A stretch of 17,378 nucleotides of DNA from CAYUWK01 sp964580085 (GCA_964580085.1 CAZOJF010000008.1:1-17378), one strand, 5' to 3'; positions 7,314 through 14,116 are shown, counted from the first letter of the stretch. A program made the numbers and translations. Notes: generated by a model not told the origin, from the letters alone.

Positions 7314-8115
7314 TTATTTTTTTTATCATTGGCAAGACAAGTCTAGCTGCTTTTTGCCCTTCTAAAATACCTGTTTCACCCTCTCCTTTTAAAATCTTTC
7401 TCCAACCGAATAAAGAAGGATCCTTAATCAAAGGATTTATCACAATATCTGCTGACTTTACGCAATTTTTAGCTAAATGATATTGAAAATATTTAATAGT
7501 TTTTAGAGCTATTAAATAAGGATTATTTCCTATGTTTCTCTCTTTATTAAAGCGGCTTTTATTATCTAAATTTACAGCAATTACAATATCTGCTCCCATC
7601 TTTCTTACTGCTTCTACAGGAACAGATTCAGATAGTCCTCCGTCCCAAAGCATTCTTTCTTGCAATAATACGGGTTTAAAAAATAAAGGCACTGATATAC
7701 TAGCTTGGACAGCAGTAGCAACATTCCCCTTTGATATTTCAACTGGCTCAGCTGTTTGAAAATCAGTAGCTACTATTTTAAATGGTATTTTTAGCTTATT
7801 AAAGGTAGATTTTTTTATATTGTCGTTAATAAACTTTCTTATCTTATTGCCATCAATCAATCCTCCCTTAAGAGAAGGGTCGATAAAAGAAATTACTTGG
7901 CGCCAAGAAGGAGACAATATAATTTTTTCTAGTTTGCTACTATTTTTACAAAAAGCATAAACACAACCAATCATAGCTCCCACACTAGAACCAGCAATAA
8001 AATCAATTGGTATTTTATTTTTTTCTAAAACTTTTATTACTCCAATATGGGCATATCCCCTAGTGCTTCCGCTCCCTAGGGCCAAACCAATTTTAGGAAT
8101 TTTTTTATTTTCCAT
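7294..8115 (-). CDS. Patatin-like phospholipase (RssA/NTE type)
   Basis: A 273-residue patatin-fold serine acyl hydrolase. It shows the oxyanion-hole segment GSGSTRGYAHIGVI (14-27), the nucleophile elbow GSSVG with Ser44, the SVPLFFKPV block (141-149), and the DGG motif with Asp158 that completes the Ser-Asp dyad. There is no signal peptide or membrane helix, so it probably acts in the cytoplasm or at the inner membrane face on phospholipids or lysophospholipids. The start is an ATG 8 bases after the FKBP stop, without an SD. It is expected to be co-transcribed with FKBP and the TIM-barrel gene. Physiological substrate unknown. Confidence 0.9.
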   Translation of the reverse strand: MENKKIPKIGLALGSGSTRGYAHIGVIKVLEKNKIPIDFIAGSSVGAMIGCVYAFCKNSSKLEKIILSPSWRQVISFIDPSLKGGLIDGNKIRKFINDNIKKSTFNKLKIPFKIVATDFQTAEPVEISKGNVATAVQASISVPLFFKPVLLQERMLWDGGLSESVPVEAVRKMGADIVIAVNLDNKSRFNKERNIGNNPYLIALKTIKYFQYHLAKNCVKSADIVINPLIKDPSLFGWRKILKGEGETGILEGQKAARLVLPMIKKIIENKTY

Positions 8116-8123
8116 TTTATTTT

Positions 8124-8446
8124 TTATTCATTAATACCTAAAAGTTCTACTTCAAATATAAGAGTTGATTTAGGAGGAATTACATTTGAGCTTCCCTTGT
8201 CTCCATAAGCAAGGTCTGAAGGAATTATTAGTTTTCTCTTTTCTCCTATTTTCATTCCTAACACTCCTAAATCCCATCCTTTTATAACTTGACCAGCTCC
8301 AAGGTTAAAGCTAAAAGGCTTTCCTCTATCTATACTTGAATCAAACTTTGTCCCGTCTTCAAATGTACCCACATAATGAACAGACACATTGTCTCCATTT
8401 TTAGCTTCTGCTCCCGTCCCCTCTTGTAAAACCTCTACTTTTAATT
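8124..8446 (-). CDS. FKBP-type peptidyl-prolyl isomerase, 5' end lost in the gap
   Basis: A complete FKBP domain of about 106 residues is visible up to the run of N. Family blocks: VSVHYVGTFEDGTKFDSS, FNLGAGQVIKGWDLGVLGMKIGEKR, LIIPSDLAYG, and IPPKSTLIFEVELLGI. It catalyses cis-trans isomerisation of peptidyl-prolyl bonds. The domain starts right at the gap, so whether a signal peptide, lipobox or membrane anchor precedes it cannot be seen; many bacterial relatives carry one. The conserved-looking start LKVEVLQEGTG indicates that only the pre-domain region is missing. The stop lies 8 bases before the lipase ATG. Confidence 0.93.
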
Positions 8447-8546
8447 NNNNNNNNNNNNNNNNNNNNNNNNNNNNNNNNNNNNNNNNNNNNNNNNNNNNNN
8501 NNNNNNNNNNNNNNNNNNNNNNNNNNNNNNNNNNNNNNNNNNNNNN
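8447..8546. other. Assembly gap (100 N)
   Basis: Exactly 100 undetermined bases, a common placeholder for a gap of unknown size. It cuts the 5' end of the FKBP gene and the 3' end of the winged-helix gene. The true distance, and whether another gene lies here, are unknown. Any ORF drawn across it is artificial. Confidence 0.98.
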
Positions 8547-8833
8547 CAAAAGGTTTTAGTAATTTCTTCAGCTATTTTTTTACCGGAAGATGTTAAAGTA
8601 AAAGAAGATTGAAGATTTCCAGAAATCATTTTTTTAGTTCTTAATGTTCTTAAAGAACGGTCTAATTTTCTAGCATCAGGCCATTTAGAATATTTAGGAA
8701 AACAAAATTTTTTAGGGAACAAAGAAAAGCATTCACTAATCAACTCTTGAAAAGTATACTTTTTATTTCTCTTGTTTAGAGAATAAATAGCAAAAAGTAT
8801 GAGCTCATTTATAGAATGTTTTATGGTGGACAT
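8547..8833 (-). CDS. Winged-helix-like protein, 3' end lost in the gap
   Basis: 95 residues are visible before the gap. The pattern is that of a winged helix-turn-helix: an N-terminal helix (INELILFAIYSL), a second helical unit (YTFQELISECFSLFP), a basic helix around residues 50-66 (WPDARKLDRSLRTLR) that could be the recognition helix, and a wing-like end (ISGNLQSSFTLTSSGKKIAEEI). I read it as DNA binding by inference only; the family name is not clear to me. The ATG has no SD. A candidate promoter (8840-8868) places the transcription start almost on the ATG, and a dyad/repeat lies further upstream (8905-8943) and might be its own operator. Confidence 0.6.
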
Positions 8834-8839
8834 TATTTA

Positions 8840-8868
8840 AGAATACAATATTTTTAATTCTTGGTCAA
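8840..8868 (-). promoter_or_regulatory. Promoter of the winged-helix gene
   Basis: TTGACC (8863-8868), 17-base spacer, TATTCT (8840-8845) on the minus strand. Only 6 bases separate the -10 from the ATG at 8833, so the message would be leaderless, in line with the lack of an SD. Confidence 0.6.
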
Positions 8869-8904
8869 TTCTAAAAACAGTAAAAGTTAAAACTTAATAA
8901 AAAA

Positions 8905-8943
8905 GGATTATAAAATGGGATTATAATCGTGATGTATAATAGA
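8905..8943. repeat. Three 13-base repeats with a dyad, possible operator
   Basis: Three units with a 13-base period begin at 8905, 8918 and 8931; the first two share GGATTATAA and all have TATAA in phase. The first two also form a dyad ATTATAA-N7-TTATAAT (8907-8927). They lie between the RNA terminator and the winged-helix promoter. A role as operator for the winged-helix protein is a guess; in AT-rich DNA such repeats can arise by chance. Confidence 0.35.
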
Positions 8944-8944
8944 A

Positions 8945-9205
8945 AATTAAAAGAGGAACATTTTGTATCCCTCTTTTTTATATATAAAGGCGTGCTGATG
9001 GCAAAGATTTGTTGTCGAGTAAAATACTGACAATTCGCTCGATTCTACTATTACGTTTGTAGCCAGGTCAGTTTCAATTTTGAAACGATTTTTGTTTGTT
9101 GTTCTATCGCTACTGGCCAAAGTAGAAATGGGAAATTTAGCCTGTTTCCCCAAATCTTTTCTTTCGGCTATTCAACCATACAGCACGCCTATTTATTTTT
9201 AATAT
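8945..9205 (-). ncRNA. Unassigned structured RNA of about 250 bases
   Basis: No convincing protein is encoded here, but the minus strand holds a complete RNA transcription unit: promoter TTGACA-N17-TAGAAT (9211-9239), a structured core (8989-9189), and a terminator (8949-8977). The core is closed by a 13-bp helix with one bulge (9176-9189 with 8989-9001), GC-rich against its surroundings. Inside, a 7-bp helix (9121-9127 with 9043-9049) encloses a 5-bp helix (9109-9113 with 9059-9063) and a tight 6-bp hairpin (9071-9086); a further 5-bp hairpin is 9038-9042 with 9015-9019. On the 5' side, stems 9166-9170/9138-9142 and 9145-9150/9130-9135 interlock as a pseudoknot or are alternatives. I see no hallmarks of tmRNA, RNase P RNA, SRP RNA, 6S RNA or 5S rRNA. 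Function unknown. Confidence 0.7.
8949..8977 (-). terminator. Intrinsic terminator of the structured RNA
   Basis: 8-bp stem AAAAGAGG/CCTCTTTT (8949-8956 with 8970-8977), 13-base loop, 12 bases after the closing helix of the RNA; on the minus strand it is followed by a T-rich tail (TTTTAATTTT). The plus-strand side is also T-rich, so it may be bidirectional. Confidence 0.65.
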
Positions 9206-9210
9206 TTTAT

Positions 9211-9239
9211 ATTCTATCAAGTATTATTTATTTTGTCAA
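9211..9239 (-). promoter_or_regulatory. Strong promoter of the structured RNA
   Basis: Minus strand: perfect -35 TTGACA (9234-9239), 17-base spacer, -10 TAGAAT (9211-9216, five of six). It is the best sigma70-type promoter in the window. The expected start is about 9203-9205, some 15 bases before the closing helix. It lies 22 bases past the stop of the nucleotidase gene, so the RNA is not just a 3' UTR. Confidence 0.8.
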
Positions 9240-9261
9240 GGTATTTGTCCAACCAATTAGA

Positions 9262-10113
9262 TTAAAGTGTTATTTCTCTTAATAATTCATTTATATAATC
9301 CATTGAAGAATCATTTAACATTAAAACATCATAATTTGCTTTATAGCTCTCCAAATTTTGCTCCACGTTTTTATCAAGAAACCCCATCTTTATTAGATGA
9401 TTGTAATTAAATCCTTCAACCATTCCAATATCTCCCAGGCTATCACCTAAAAGCAAAACGTTTCTTCTGTTTTTTATCTTTTCAAAAGCTGGAAAGTTTT
9501 GAATTGCTGTTTTATCCTTATTCATCACATGAATAATTGGTTCTTGAAAACTAATTGCGTTACCATTTTCATCCCATCTACATAGGTTAGAAATAATATG
9601 TATATTATCATATAATTCTCCTTCTTGTTCCAAACACATTGAAATTGCATTACTGCCCAAACCACTTGATGACATTATAATTAAAGGAATATTATTTTCT
9701 TTTAAAGTATTGATAAAATCTGAAAATCCATTTCTAAATTTGATTTTTCGGGACTTAACAACGTCTTCTATGTCTTTTTTATTTAATCCAGATTTTATTA
9801 ATAAATTAAAATGAGTTGTCCACCATTCGTTCATTGCTTTTTTCTTTTCTTCCATTGGAATATTTGGATCAATTTCAATGGGATAGTATTTATTATAAAG
9901 ATCGTGAGCTTTCTGAGCATAATCAGGTGTTAAATAATTTTCATCACGTAAAACCGATATAAGAGAAGGAACTTTTTTCCCATTAACAAATAAAGATGTT
10001 AAAGTTCTGTCAAAATCAGTTAAAACATGAAGTTTTTCAACTCCATCCCTAGAAATTAACTTTTTTAAATCTTCTAAATTTGTTGGATTTGGTATAATTA
10101 TATCTTTTTCCAT
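9262..10113 (-). CDS. UMPH-1-type pyrimidine 5'-nucleotidase (HAD superfamily)
   Basis: A 283-residue haloacid dehalogenase-fold phosphatase of the family of eukaryotic cytosolic 5'-nucleotidase III, which dephosphorylates pyrimidine nucleoside monophosphates. HAD motif I is DFDRT (Asp33 nucleophile, Asp35 acid/base); the cap carries EWWTTHFNLLIKSGL (96-110); motif II is MSSSG (147-151); motif III is Lys199/Lys201 in HVMNKDKTAI; motif IV is GDSLGD (Asp224, Asp228). The block IISNLCRWDENG is also typical of the family. No signal peptide, so cytoplasmic; nucleotide salvage or turnover is likely. The ATG is 14 bases after the rarA stop without an SD. The family is mostly known from eukaryotes and is scattered in bacteria and archaea. 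Confidence 0.85.
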   Translation of the reverse strand: MEKDIIIPNPTNLEDLKKLISRDGVEKLHVLTDFDRTLTSLFVNGKKVPSLISVLRDENYLTPDYAQKAHDLYNKYYPIEIDPNIPMEEKKKAMNEWWTTHFNLLIKSGLNKKDIEDVVKSRKIKFRNGFSDFINTLKENNIPLIIMSSSGLGSNAISMCLEQEGELYDNIHIISNLCRWDENGNAISFQEPIIHVMNKDKTAIQNFPAFEKIKNRRNVLLLGDSLGDIGMVEGFNYNHLIKMGFLDKNVEQNLESYKANYDVLMLNDSSMDYINELLREITL

Positions 10114-10127
10114 ATTTTTTTATTATT

Positions 10128-11258
10128 CTAGTCAACCAAATATTTCTTATCTTTTAATTTATCAGGCAGTAAATCTTGTTTAGTATATTTCTGATATCCT
10201 TTTCCATAGTTTAATTTCTTCATTAGTTTTGTGGGCGCATTGCGCAAAGATAAAGGAATAGGCAAATTTCCATATTCTTGAACATCTTTCATAGCACGCA
10301 TATAAGCATTGTAGGCACTTCTATCTTTCTTGCTTTTAGATAAATAAACTACTCCATGAGCTAAGTTAATAGCGCACTCTGGCAATCCAATTGTTTCTAC
10401 GGCTCTAAATACATCATTAGCTACTACTAAAGCAGTTGGTTGAGCCAGACCAATGTCTTCCGAAGCAAAAATAACCATTCTTCGGGCTATAAATTTAGGG
10501 TCTTCTCCAGAATCAATCATTCTAGCCATATAATATAAAGCAGCATCTGGTTGAGAGGCTCGCATGCTTTTGATAAAAGCAGAAATAGTATTGTAATGTT
10601 CTTCCCCTTTTTTATCATATCTTAGAAATTTTGATTGGAGAGTATTTTTTAATGTTTCTATATTAATTTGATTATAAAGTTCAGACGTATTTTCTAGCAT
10701 AGAAATAGCTTGTCTAGCATCTCCATTGGCCATAGCTACCAGCCAATCTTTTGCTTTTTTATCCAATTTAAATCCAGTCCGCTTAATAATAGCCAGCATT
10801 TCTTTTTCCGAGAGTTCATTTAAAACAAAAACTCTGCACCTAGAAAGTAGAGGTGAAATTATTTCAAAGCTTGGATTTTCCGTAGTAGCTCCAATAAGAA
10901 ATATTTCTCCCCTTTCTACGATGGGAAGTAAGAAATCTTGTTGGGCTTTATTAAATCGATGAATTTCATCTAAGAATAAGATTTTAGATTGTTTCCCTGT
11001 ATCTTCAGCTACTATTTTTCTAATATCTGCCTTTCCCGCTGAAACAGCAGATAATTCATAAAGATGGGCATCTAAACTATTGGCGTATATTTTGGCCAAA
11101 GTAGTTTTTCCTGTGCCCGGAGGTCCCCAAAGGATAAAAGAGAACAAATGCTTTTGTTTTATAGCAACGTTTAATGGTTTATTCTCCCCTACCAAATGCT
11201 TTTGGCCTACAAATCCTTTTAATGTTTTAGGTCTTATTTTCGAAGCTAATGGTTCCAT
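10128..11258 (-). CDS. rarA: RarA/MgsA replication-associated recombination ATPase
   Basis: A 376-residue AAA+ protein related to clamp-loader ATPases; in other bacteria it acts at stalled replication forks. Motifs: the conserved N-terminus PLASKIRPKTLKGFVGQKHL, Walker A GPPGTGKT (45-52), Walker B with DEIH (97-100), sensor 1 GATTENPSF (123-131), and the arginine finger in SPLLSRCR (Arg140). The C-terminal tetramerisation region is present (GEDPKFIARRMVIFASEDIGLA, ALYYMARMI). It is a little shorter at the C-terminus than E. coli RarA (about 450). The ATG lies 2 bases after the end of the disrupted small ORF upstream and has no SD. Confidence 0.95.
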   Translation of the reverse strand: MEPLASKIRPKTLKGFVGQKHLVGENKPLNVAIKQKHLFSFILWGPPGTGKTTLAKIYANSLDAHLYELSAVSAGKADIRKIVAEDTGKQSKILFLDEIHRFNKAQQDFLLPIVERGEIFLIGATTENPSFEIISPLLSRCRVFVLNELSEKEMLAIIKRTGFKLDKKAKDWLVAMANGDARQAISMLENTSELYNQINIETLKNTLQSKFLRYDKKGEEHYNTISAFIKSMRASQPDAALYYMARMIDSGEDPKFIARRMVIFASEDIGLAQPTALVVANDVFRAVETIGLPECAINLAHGVVYLSKSKKDRSAYNAYMRAMKDVQEYGNLPIPLSLRNAPTKLMKKLNYGKGYQKYTKQDLLPDKLKDKKYLVD

Positions 11259-11260
11259 AA

Positions 11261-11393
11261 TTATTTTTTATAAGATTTCTTTAAAACATCTTTTATATAA
11301 CTTATTTTTTCTTTAGTATATTTTTTTCTATCTGTTTTAAACTCTTTTAACCATTTTAATTTTAGATTAAGGAAAAATCTTTAATTCGACCAT
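11261..11393 (-). pseudogene. Frameshifted small gene between the methyltransferase and rarA
   Basis: An ATG at 11391-11393 follows the methyltransferase stop by 3 bases and opens MVELKIF, then meets TAA after one more codon. Shifted by one base, a frame continues as LNLKLKWLKEFKTDRKK... and stops at 11261-11263, 2 bases before rarA. The stretch is 133 bases (three times 44, plus one), so a single extra base near the T-run at about 11373-11380 would explain it. Repaired, it encodes a basic 43-residue protein rich in Lys with helical character. The tight spacing on both sides argues that it is or was a gene of this operon. An assembly homopolymer error, a true mutation or a programmed frameshift are all possible. 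Function unknown. Confidence 0.5.
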
Positions 11394-11396
11394 AGT

Positions 11397-12188
11397 TTAT
11401 TTTTTTAATTCAAAAATCATAAATAAGGGAATTTTTTGGTGTATATCCCAAAATCTTTTATCTTTATTTTTAGCAGTATTAATAGGTTTTGGTTCAATAA
11501 AGTCAATGATTTTAAAACCGGAACTAAGAATATCTTTTATGGCTAACGACAATGGTCTGTGATAGTAACTAATTTCAAATTCATCAAACCAGACATCTTT
11601 AACTTTTCTGGCGTTGAGATAATCTCCGTAAACTTTATATTTTTTTTCATCGGCATATTTCATATATCCCATTAAAGTCCATCTTTTATCTTCGGATCTT
11701 TTTTTAACTAATCCAGTTCTCTTTTTTTCGGCTCCCCATTTTATGGGATGATGAGTGGAAAACAAAAAAGTTCCATTTTTCTTTAGAATTTTATATATAT
11801 TTTTTAATACTTTTGTCCAGTTTTCAACATAGTGAAGTACTAAACTGGAATAAACAAAATCAAAACTTGATTTAGGAAAATTAAGTTTTTCCATATCCAT
11901 GGCATAAAATTCTATATCTGGATAATTCTTTTTAGCATAATCTATTAATTCTTCTGAAATATCAACTCCTATTACTTTTTTAACTCCCAGAGATTTAATA
12001 TAGTTACATTCTTCCCCTGTGCCACATCCTATGCAAAGAACTGATTTATTTTTTAAATCAGGCAGTTTTTTATACATAGCAGGCTTTTCTAAATATTTAT
12101 GAGCGCTATCTCCTCCACTCTGCATCTTTTTTGCCCATTTTCCTGCATAATCATTATATGCCCAAGCTATTTTTTTATTTATTGTCAT
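11397..12188 (-). CDS. Class I SAM-dependent methyltransferase
   Basis: A 263-residue Methyltransf_11/25-type enzyme. Motif I is VLCIGCGTGEE (50-60), the acidic residue after strand 2 is Asp76 (GVDIS), motif II-like AMDMEKLNFPKSSFDFVYSSLVLHYV (96-121), and motif III LKKNGTFLFSTHHPI follows. The C-terminal part (ISYYHRPLSLAIKDILSSGFKIIDFIEP) resembles small-molecule methyltransferases rather than the rRNA or DNA enzymes, but the substrate cannot be told. The ATG is 6 bases past the radical SAM stop, with no SD beyond a weak GAGAA, so it is co-transcribed with that gene. Confidence 0.88.
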   Translation of the reverse strand: MTINKKIAWAYNDYAGKWAKKMQSGGDSAHKYLEKPAMYKKLPDLKNKSVLCIGCGTGEECNYIKSLGVKKVIGVDISEELIDYAKKNYPDIEFYAMDMEKLNFPKSSFDFVYSSLVLHYVENWTKVLKNIYKILKKNGTFLFSTHHPIKWGAEKKRTGLVKKRSEDKRWTLMGYMKYADEKKYKVYGDYLNARKVKDVWFDEFEISYYHRPLSLAIKDILSSGFKIIDFIEPKPINTAKNKDKRFWDIHQKIPLFMIFELKK

Positions 12189-12194
12189 AATTCT

Positions 12195-13037
12195 CTATTC
12201 TACCAAAAAATCGCTATTACTAAAAGGATTTTCTTTGGTAAAATCTGGTAAAGACATAGGTTGATTCTTTATCCCCTGTACCCAACCATTCTTAAGTCCT
12301 AACTTTAAAGCATAATTAAATATTTTTTCAAATTCTTTTTTCTTTATGTTTTTGTTAATTTCTGGAAATTTTTTAGCTTTATAAACTGGTTCATATTGAC
12401 TCATTAAATTAATATAAATATCTTTATCTATCTCTTTAATATGTTCTAAAACTTTTAAACTGTTTTCTATATTATTAGGAAGAACTAAGTGTCTGATAAT
12501 AAGACCTTTTTTTGCTGTTTTATCTTTTAATAATTTTAAATTACCAACTTGATTAAGCATTTCTCTAATAGATTCTTTCGCTTTCTGAACATAATTTTCT
12601 GCATTTGAATATTTTAACGCTAAATCATTATTTCCATATTTAAAATCAGGCAAGTAAATATCAATTAACCCGTGCATTGTTCTAATCATTTTAACCTCTT
12701 CGTAAGCATTGGAATTCCAAATAATAGGAACACTTAGCCCTTGTTTTTTTGCTCTTAAGATTGCTTGTTTTATTTGATTAGCCCAGATTGTGGGAGTAAC
12801 TAAATCAATATTTAAAGCATCCTGATTTTGCAATTTTAGCATTATATCTGCCAGCTCTTGAATACTATATTTTTTACCAATATTTTGCTGAGATATTTGG
12901 TAATTCTGACAATAAACACACCTTAAATTGCAACCAGAAAAAAATATTGTTCCTGCTCCTTTTTTGCCAACTAAAGGTGGTTCTTCTCCAAAATGTTTTC
13001 CAAACCAAGCAATTTTTACATAATTAACAATGTTCAT
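12195..13037 (-). CDS. Radical SAM protein, PflA-like (COG1313 type)
   Basis: A 280-residue radical SAM enzyme. The cluster motif is CNLRCVYC (Cys36, Cys40, Cys43), set in GTIFFSGCNLRCVYCQNYQIS, the wording typical of the uncharacterised pyruvate-formate-lyase-activase-like group; downstream blocks VTPTIWANQI, PIIWNSNAYE, IDIYLPDFKYG and IRHLVLPNNIENS also fit. It would bind a 4Fe-4S cluster and generate a 5'-deoxyadenosyl radical. No glycyl-radical enzyme is encoded in the window, so its target is unknown. It is the first gene of the operon running down to the nucleotidase, after the terminator at 13087-13113; the ATG has no SD. Confidence 0.9.
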   Translation of the reverse strand: MNIVNYVKIAWFGKHFGEEPPLVGKKGAGTIFFSGCNLRCVYCQNYQISQQNIGKKYSIQELADIMLKLQNQDALNIDLVTPTIWANQIKQAILRAKKQGLSVPIIWNSNAYEEVKMIRTMHGLIDIYLPDFKYGNNDLALKYSNAENYVQKAKESIREMLNQVGNLKLLKDKTAKKGLIIRHLVLPNNIENSLKVLEHIKEIDKDIYINLMSQYEPVYKAKKFPEINKNIKKKEFEKIFNYALKLGLKNGWVQGIKNQPMSLPDFTKENPFSNSDFLVE

Positions 13038-13044
13038 ATTTATT

Positions 13045-13054
13045 AAGATAACAT
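13045..13054 (-). promoter_or_regulatory. Candidate extended -10 for the radical SAM operon
   Basis: Minus strand TGT followed by TATCTT (13045-13053), an extended -10 pattern with only four of six core matches, 7 bases before the ATG at 13037. No clear -35. If real, the message would be leaderless, in keeping with the lack of an SD. Confidence 0.3.
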
Positions 13055-13086
13055 AAAAAGTGTAAAAAACGAATAAATAATATAAG

Positions 13087-13113
13087 AGGGTTATGATGTA
13101 AAATCATAACCCT
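13087..13113 (-). terminator. Intrinsic terminator after the 13130-13402 gene
   Basis: Perfect 11-bp stem AGGGTTATGAT/ATCATAACCCT (13087-13097 with 13103-13113) and a 5-base loop, 17 bases past the stop. The minus-strand tail is CTTATATTATTT; the plus-strand tail has five T, so it may work both ways. Confidence 0.8.
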
Positions 13114-13129
13114 TTTTAATAAATACTTT

Positions 13130-13402
13130 TTATTTTCTTTTAGTTAATACTGCATCAACTATTATCACCTCATAATCCTTGGTTAAAGATTCTCTTAATT
13201 CTTTATATGTTTTCTCGGCTTCTTCTAAAGAAGCTCGATGATCGATTGAAGCATTGGTACAATATGCACCGTAATCTTTATTTTTAAACAAGTTATCTGG
13301 TAATAACGCTTTGGGCATCGAGATGACAAGATGCCAAGTTACTTTTTCTCCTACATTTTTGACAAAGAATCCTGCTGCTGCTTCTTCTAATTTTACATAC
13401 AT
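13130..13402 (-). CDS. Hypothetical 90-residue protein
   Basis: Not recognised. It is a soluble-looking small alpha/beta protein: MYVKLEEAAAGFFVKNVGEKVTWHLVISMP (strands), a middle region with one cysteine and histidine (YCTNASIDHRASLEEAEKTYKELRESL, helix about 57-73), and a final strand EVIIVDAVLTKR. No signal peptide. The start is fixed by an SD AAGGAGGG (13411-13418) 8 bases before the ATG. It lies 54 bases after the stop of the gene before it and is probably on the same message, ending at the terminator 13087-13113. Confidence 0.7.
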   Translation of the reverse strand: MYVKLEEAAAGFFVKNVGEKVTWHLVISMPKALLPDNLFKNKDYGAYCTNASIDHRASLEEAEKTYKELRESLTKDYEVIIVDAVLTKRK

Positions 13403-13456
13403 TTTCTTTTCCCTCCTTTCTCATCTCCTTTTTATTTTGCTTATTTAATAAAAAAT

Positions 13457-13741
13457 CTATTTCCCCAAATCCTGAAATGCCAATATCCAGTCTTCGGAAT
13501 CTTTTTTCTTAAAAAGATTTTCTATAACCTGTCTTGGCGTAAGATTCATTTCTTCTCCTTTAACCAAAATCTTACTTACAATTCTTTCCCAAAAATCATT
13601 AGTCCCAAACGAGACTCGATCAGATACTAAATTTACTAGTTTCATTTTTAGGTGATAATGTTCTACTTCTTTTTCCCTTTCCCATCTCTTTAATTCTTTT
13701 TGAAAAAGAATTACTAATTGTTCCTTTTTTCTCTTATTCAT
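13457..13741 (-). CDS. Hypothetical 94-residue protein
   Basis: Not recognised. It is mostly helical and charged: a basic start MNKRKKEQ, a long amphipathic helix (about residues 5-40), then GTNDFWERIVSKILVKGEEMNLTPRQVIENLFKKKDSEDW, and a tryptophan-containing end. No membrane segment. The start is supported by the SD GGGAGG (13750-13755) 8 bases before the ATG, and by a good promoter (13794-13822) giving a leader of about 45 bases. Probably co-transcribed with the 13130-13402 gene. Confidence 0.7.
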   Translation of the reverse strand: MNKRKKEQLVILFQKELKRWEREKEVEHYHLKMKLVNLVSDRVSFGTNDFWERIVSKILVKGEEMNLTPRQVIENLFKKKDSEDWILAFQDLGK

Positions 13742-13793
13742 TTTATAAACCTCCCTAAATTTTTAAAATACTATAATACTAAATATCATTTAT

Positions 13794-13822
13794 ACTATAC
13801 AATACTCATAGTAAAGAGTCAA
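13794..13822 (-). promoter_or_regulatory. Promoter of the 13741-13130 gene pair
   Basis: Minus strand TTGACT (13817-13822), 17-base spacer, TATAGT (13794-13799): five of six matches in each box. The -35 overlaps the last codon of the DUF3175 gene. Expected start about 13787, leaving a leader with a strong SD. Confidence 0.7.
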
Positions 13823-14106
13823 CGTTTTCTATTAAAAATTATTCTTAATTCTTCTTTAGTTTTCTCTAAAATTCTTTTTTGTTCTCTTGGTAAATTCTTT
13901 CCCGCGCGGTTTATATAAAAATTAAGCATAGACATTGCTGATTCGAATGGTACGCCTTTTCTTCGAACGCTTGCTTCTGCAGAATATTTAAGAGAAGAGG
14001 CAATTCGTTTTGGATTTTTAAATTTGAATACTCCTTTTTCTAAATCAAGAGCATTACTTTCTCTTGTTACCTTATTTGACCAGTATTTTTTATGATCAGC
14101 AGTCAT
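13819..14106 (-). CDS. DUF3175 family protein
   Basis: A 95-residue basic protein matching the DUF3175 pattern as I know it: YWSNKVTRESNALDLEKGVFKFKNPKRIASSLKYSAE near the N-terminus and SAMSMLNFYINRAGKNLPREQKRILEKTKEELR in the second half. The family has no known function. The frame is open to a TTG at 14127 inside xthA, but the ATG at 14106 (10 bases past the xthA stop) gives the family's usual N-terminus and is preferred; neither has an SD. Its tight link to xthA might point to DNA repair, but that is inference. Confidence 0.85.
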   Translation of the reverse strand: MTADHKKYWSNKVTRESNALDLEKGVFKFKNPKRIASSLKYSAEASVRRKGVPFESAMSMLNFYINRAGKNLPREQKRILEKTKEELRIIFNRKR

Positions 14107-14116
14107 AATTTTAAAT

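Noticed and set aside
9061..9070. Plus-strand CCAGGTCAG, resembling part of the SRP RNA core
   Set aside because: The adjoining GGAA/GCAG tetraloop-and-bulge pattern of SRP RNA is absent, and promoter and terminator place the RNA on the minus strand.
8947..9153. A 68-codon minus-strand ORF inside the intergenic region
   Set aside because: It lies within the structured RNA, its sequence shows no protein-like pattern, it has no SD, and the pairing of its DNA explains the region better.
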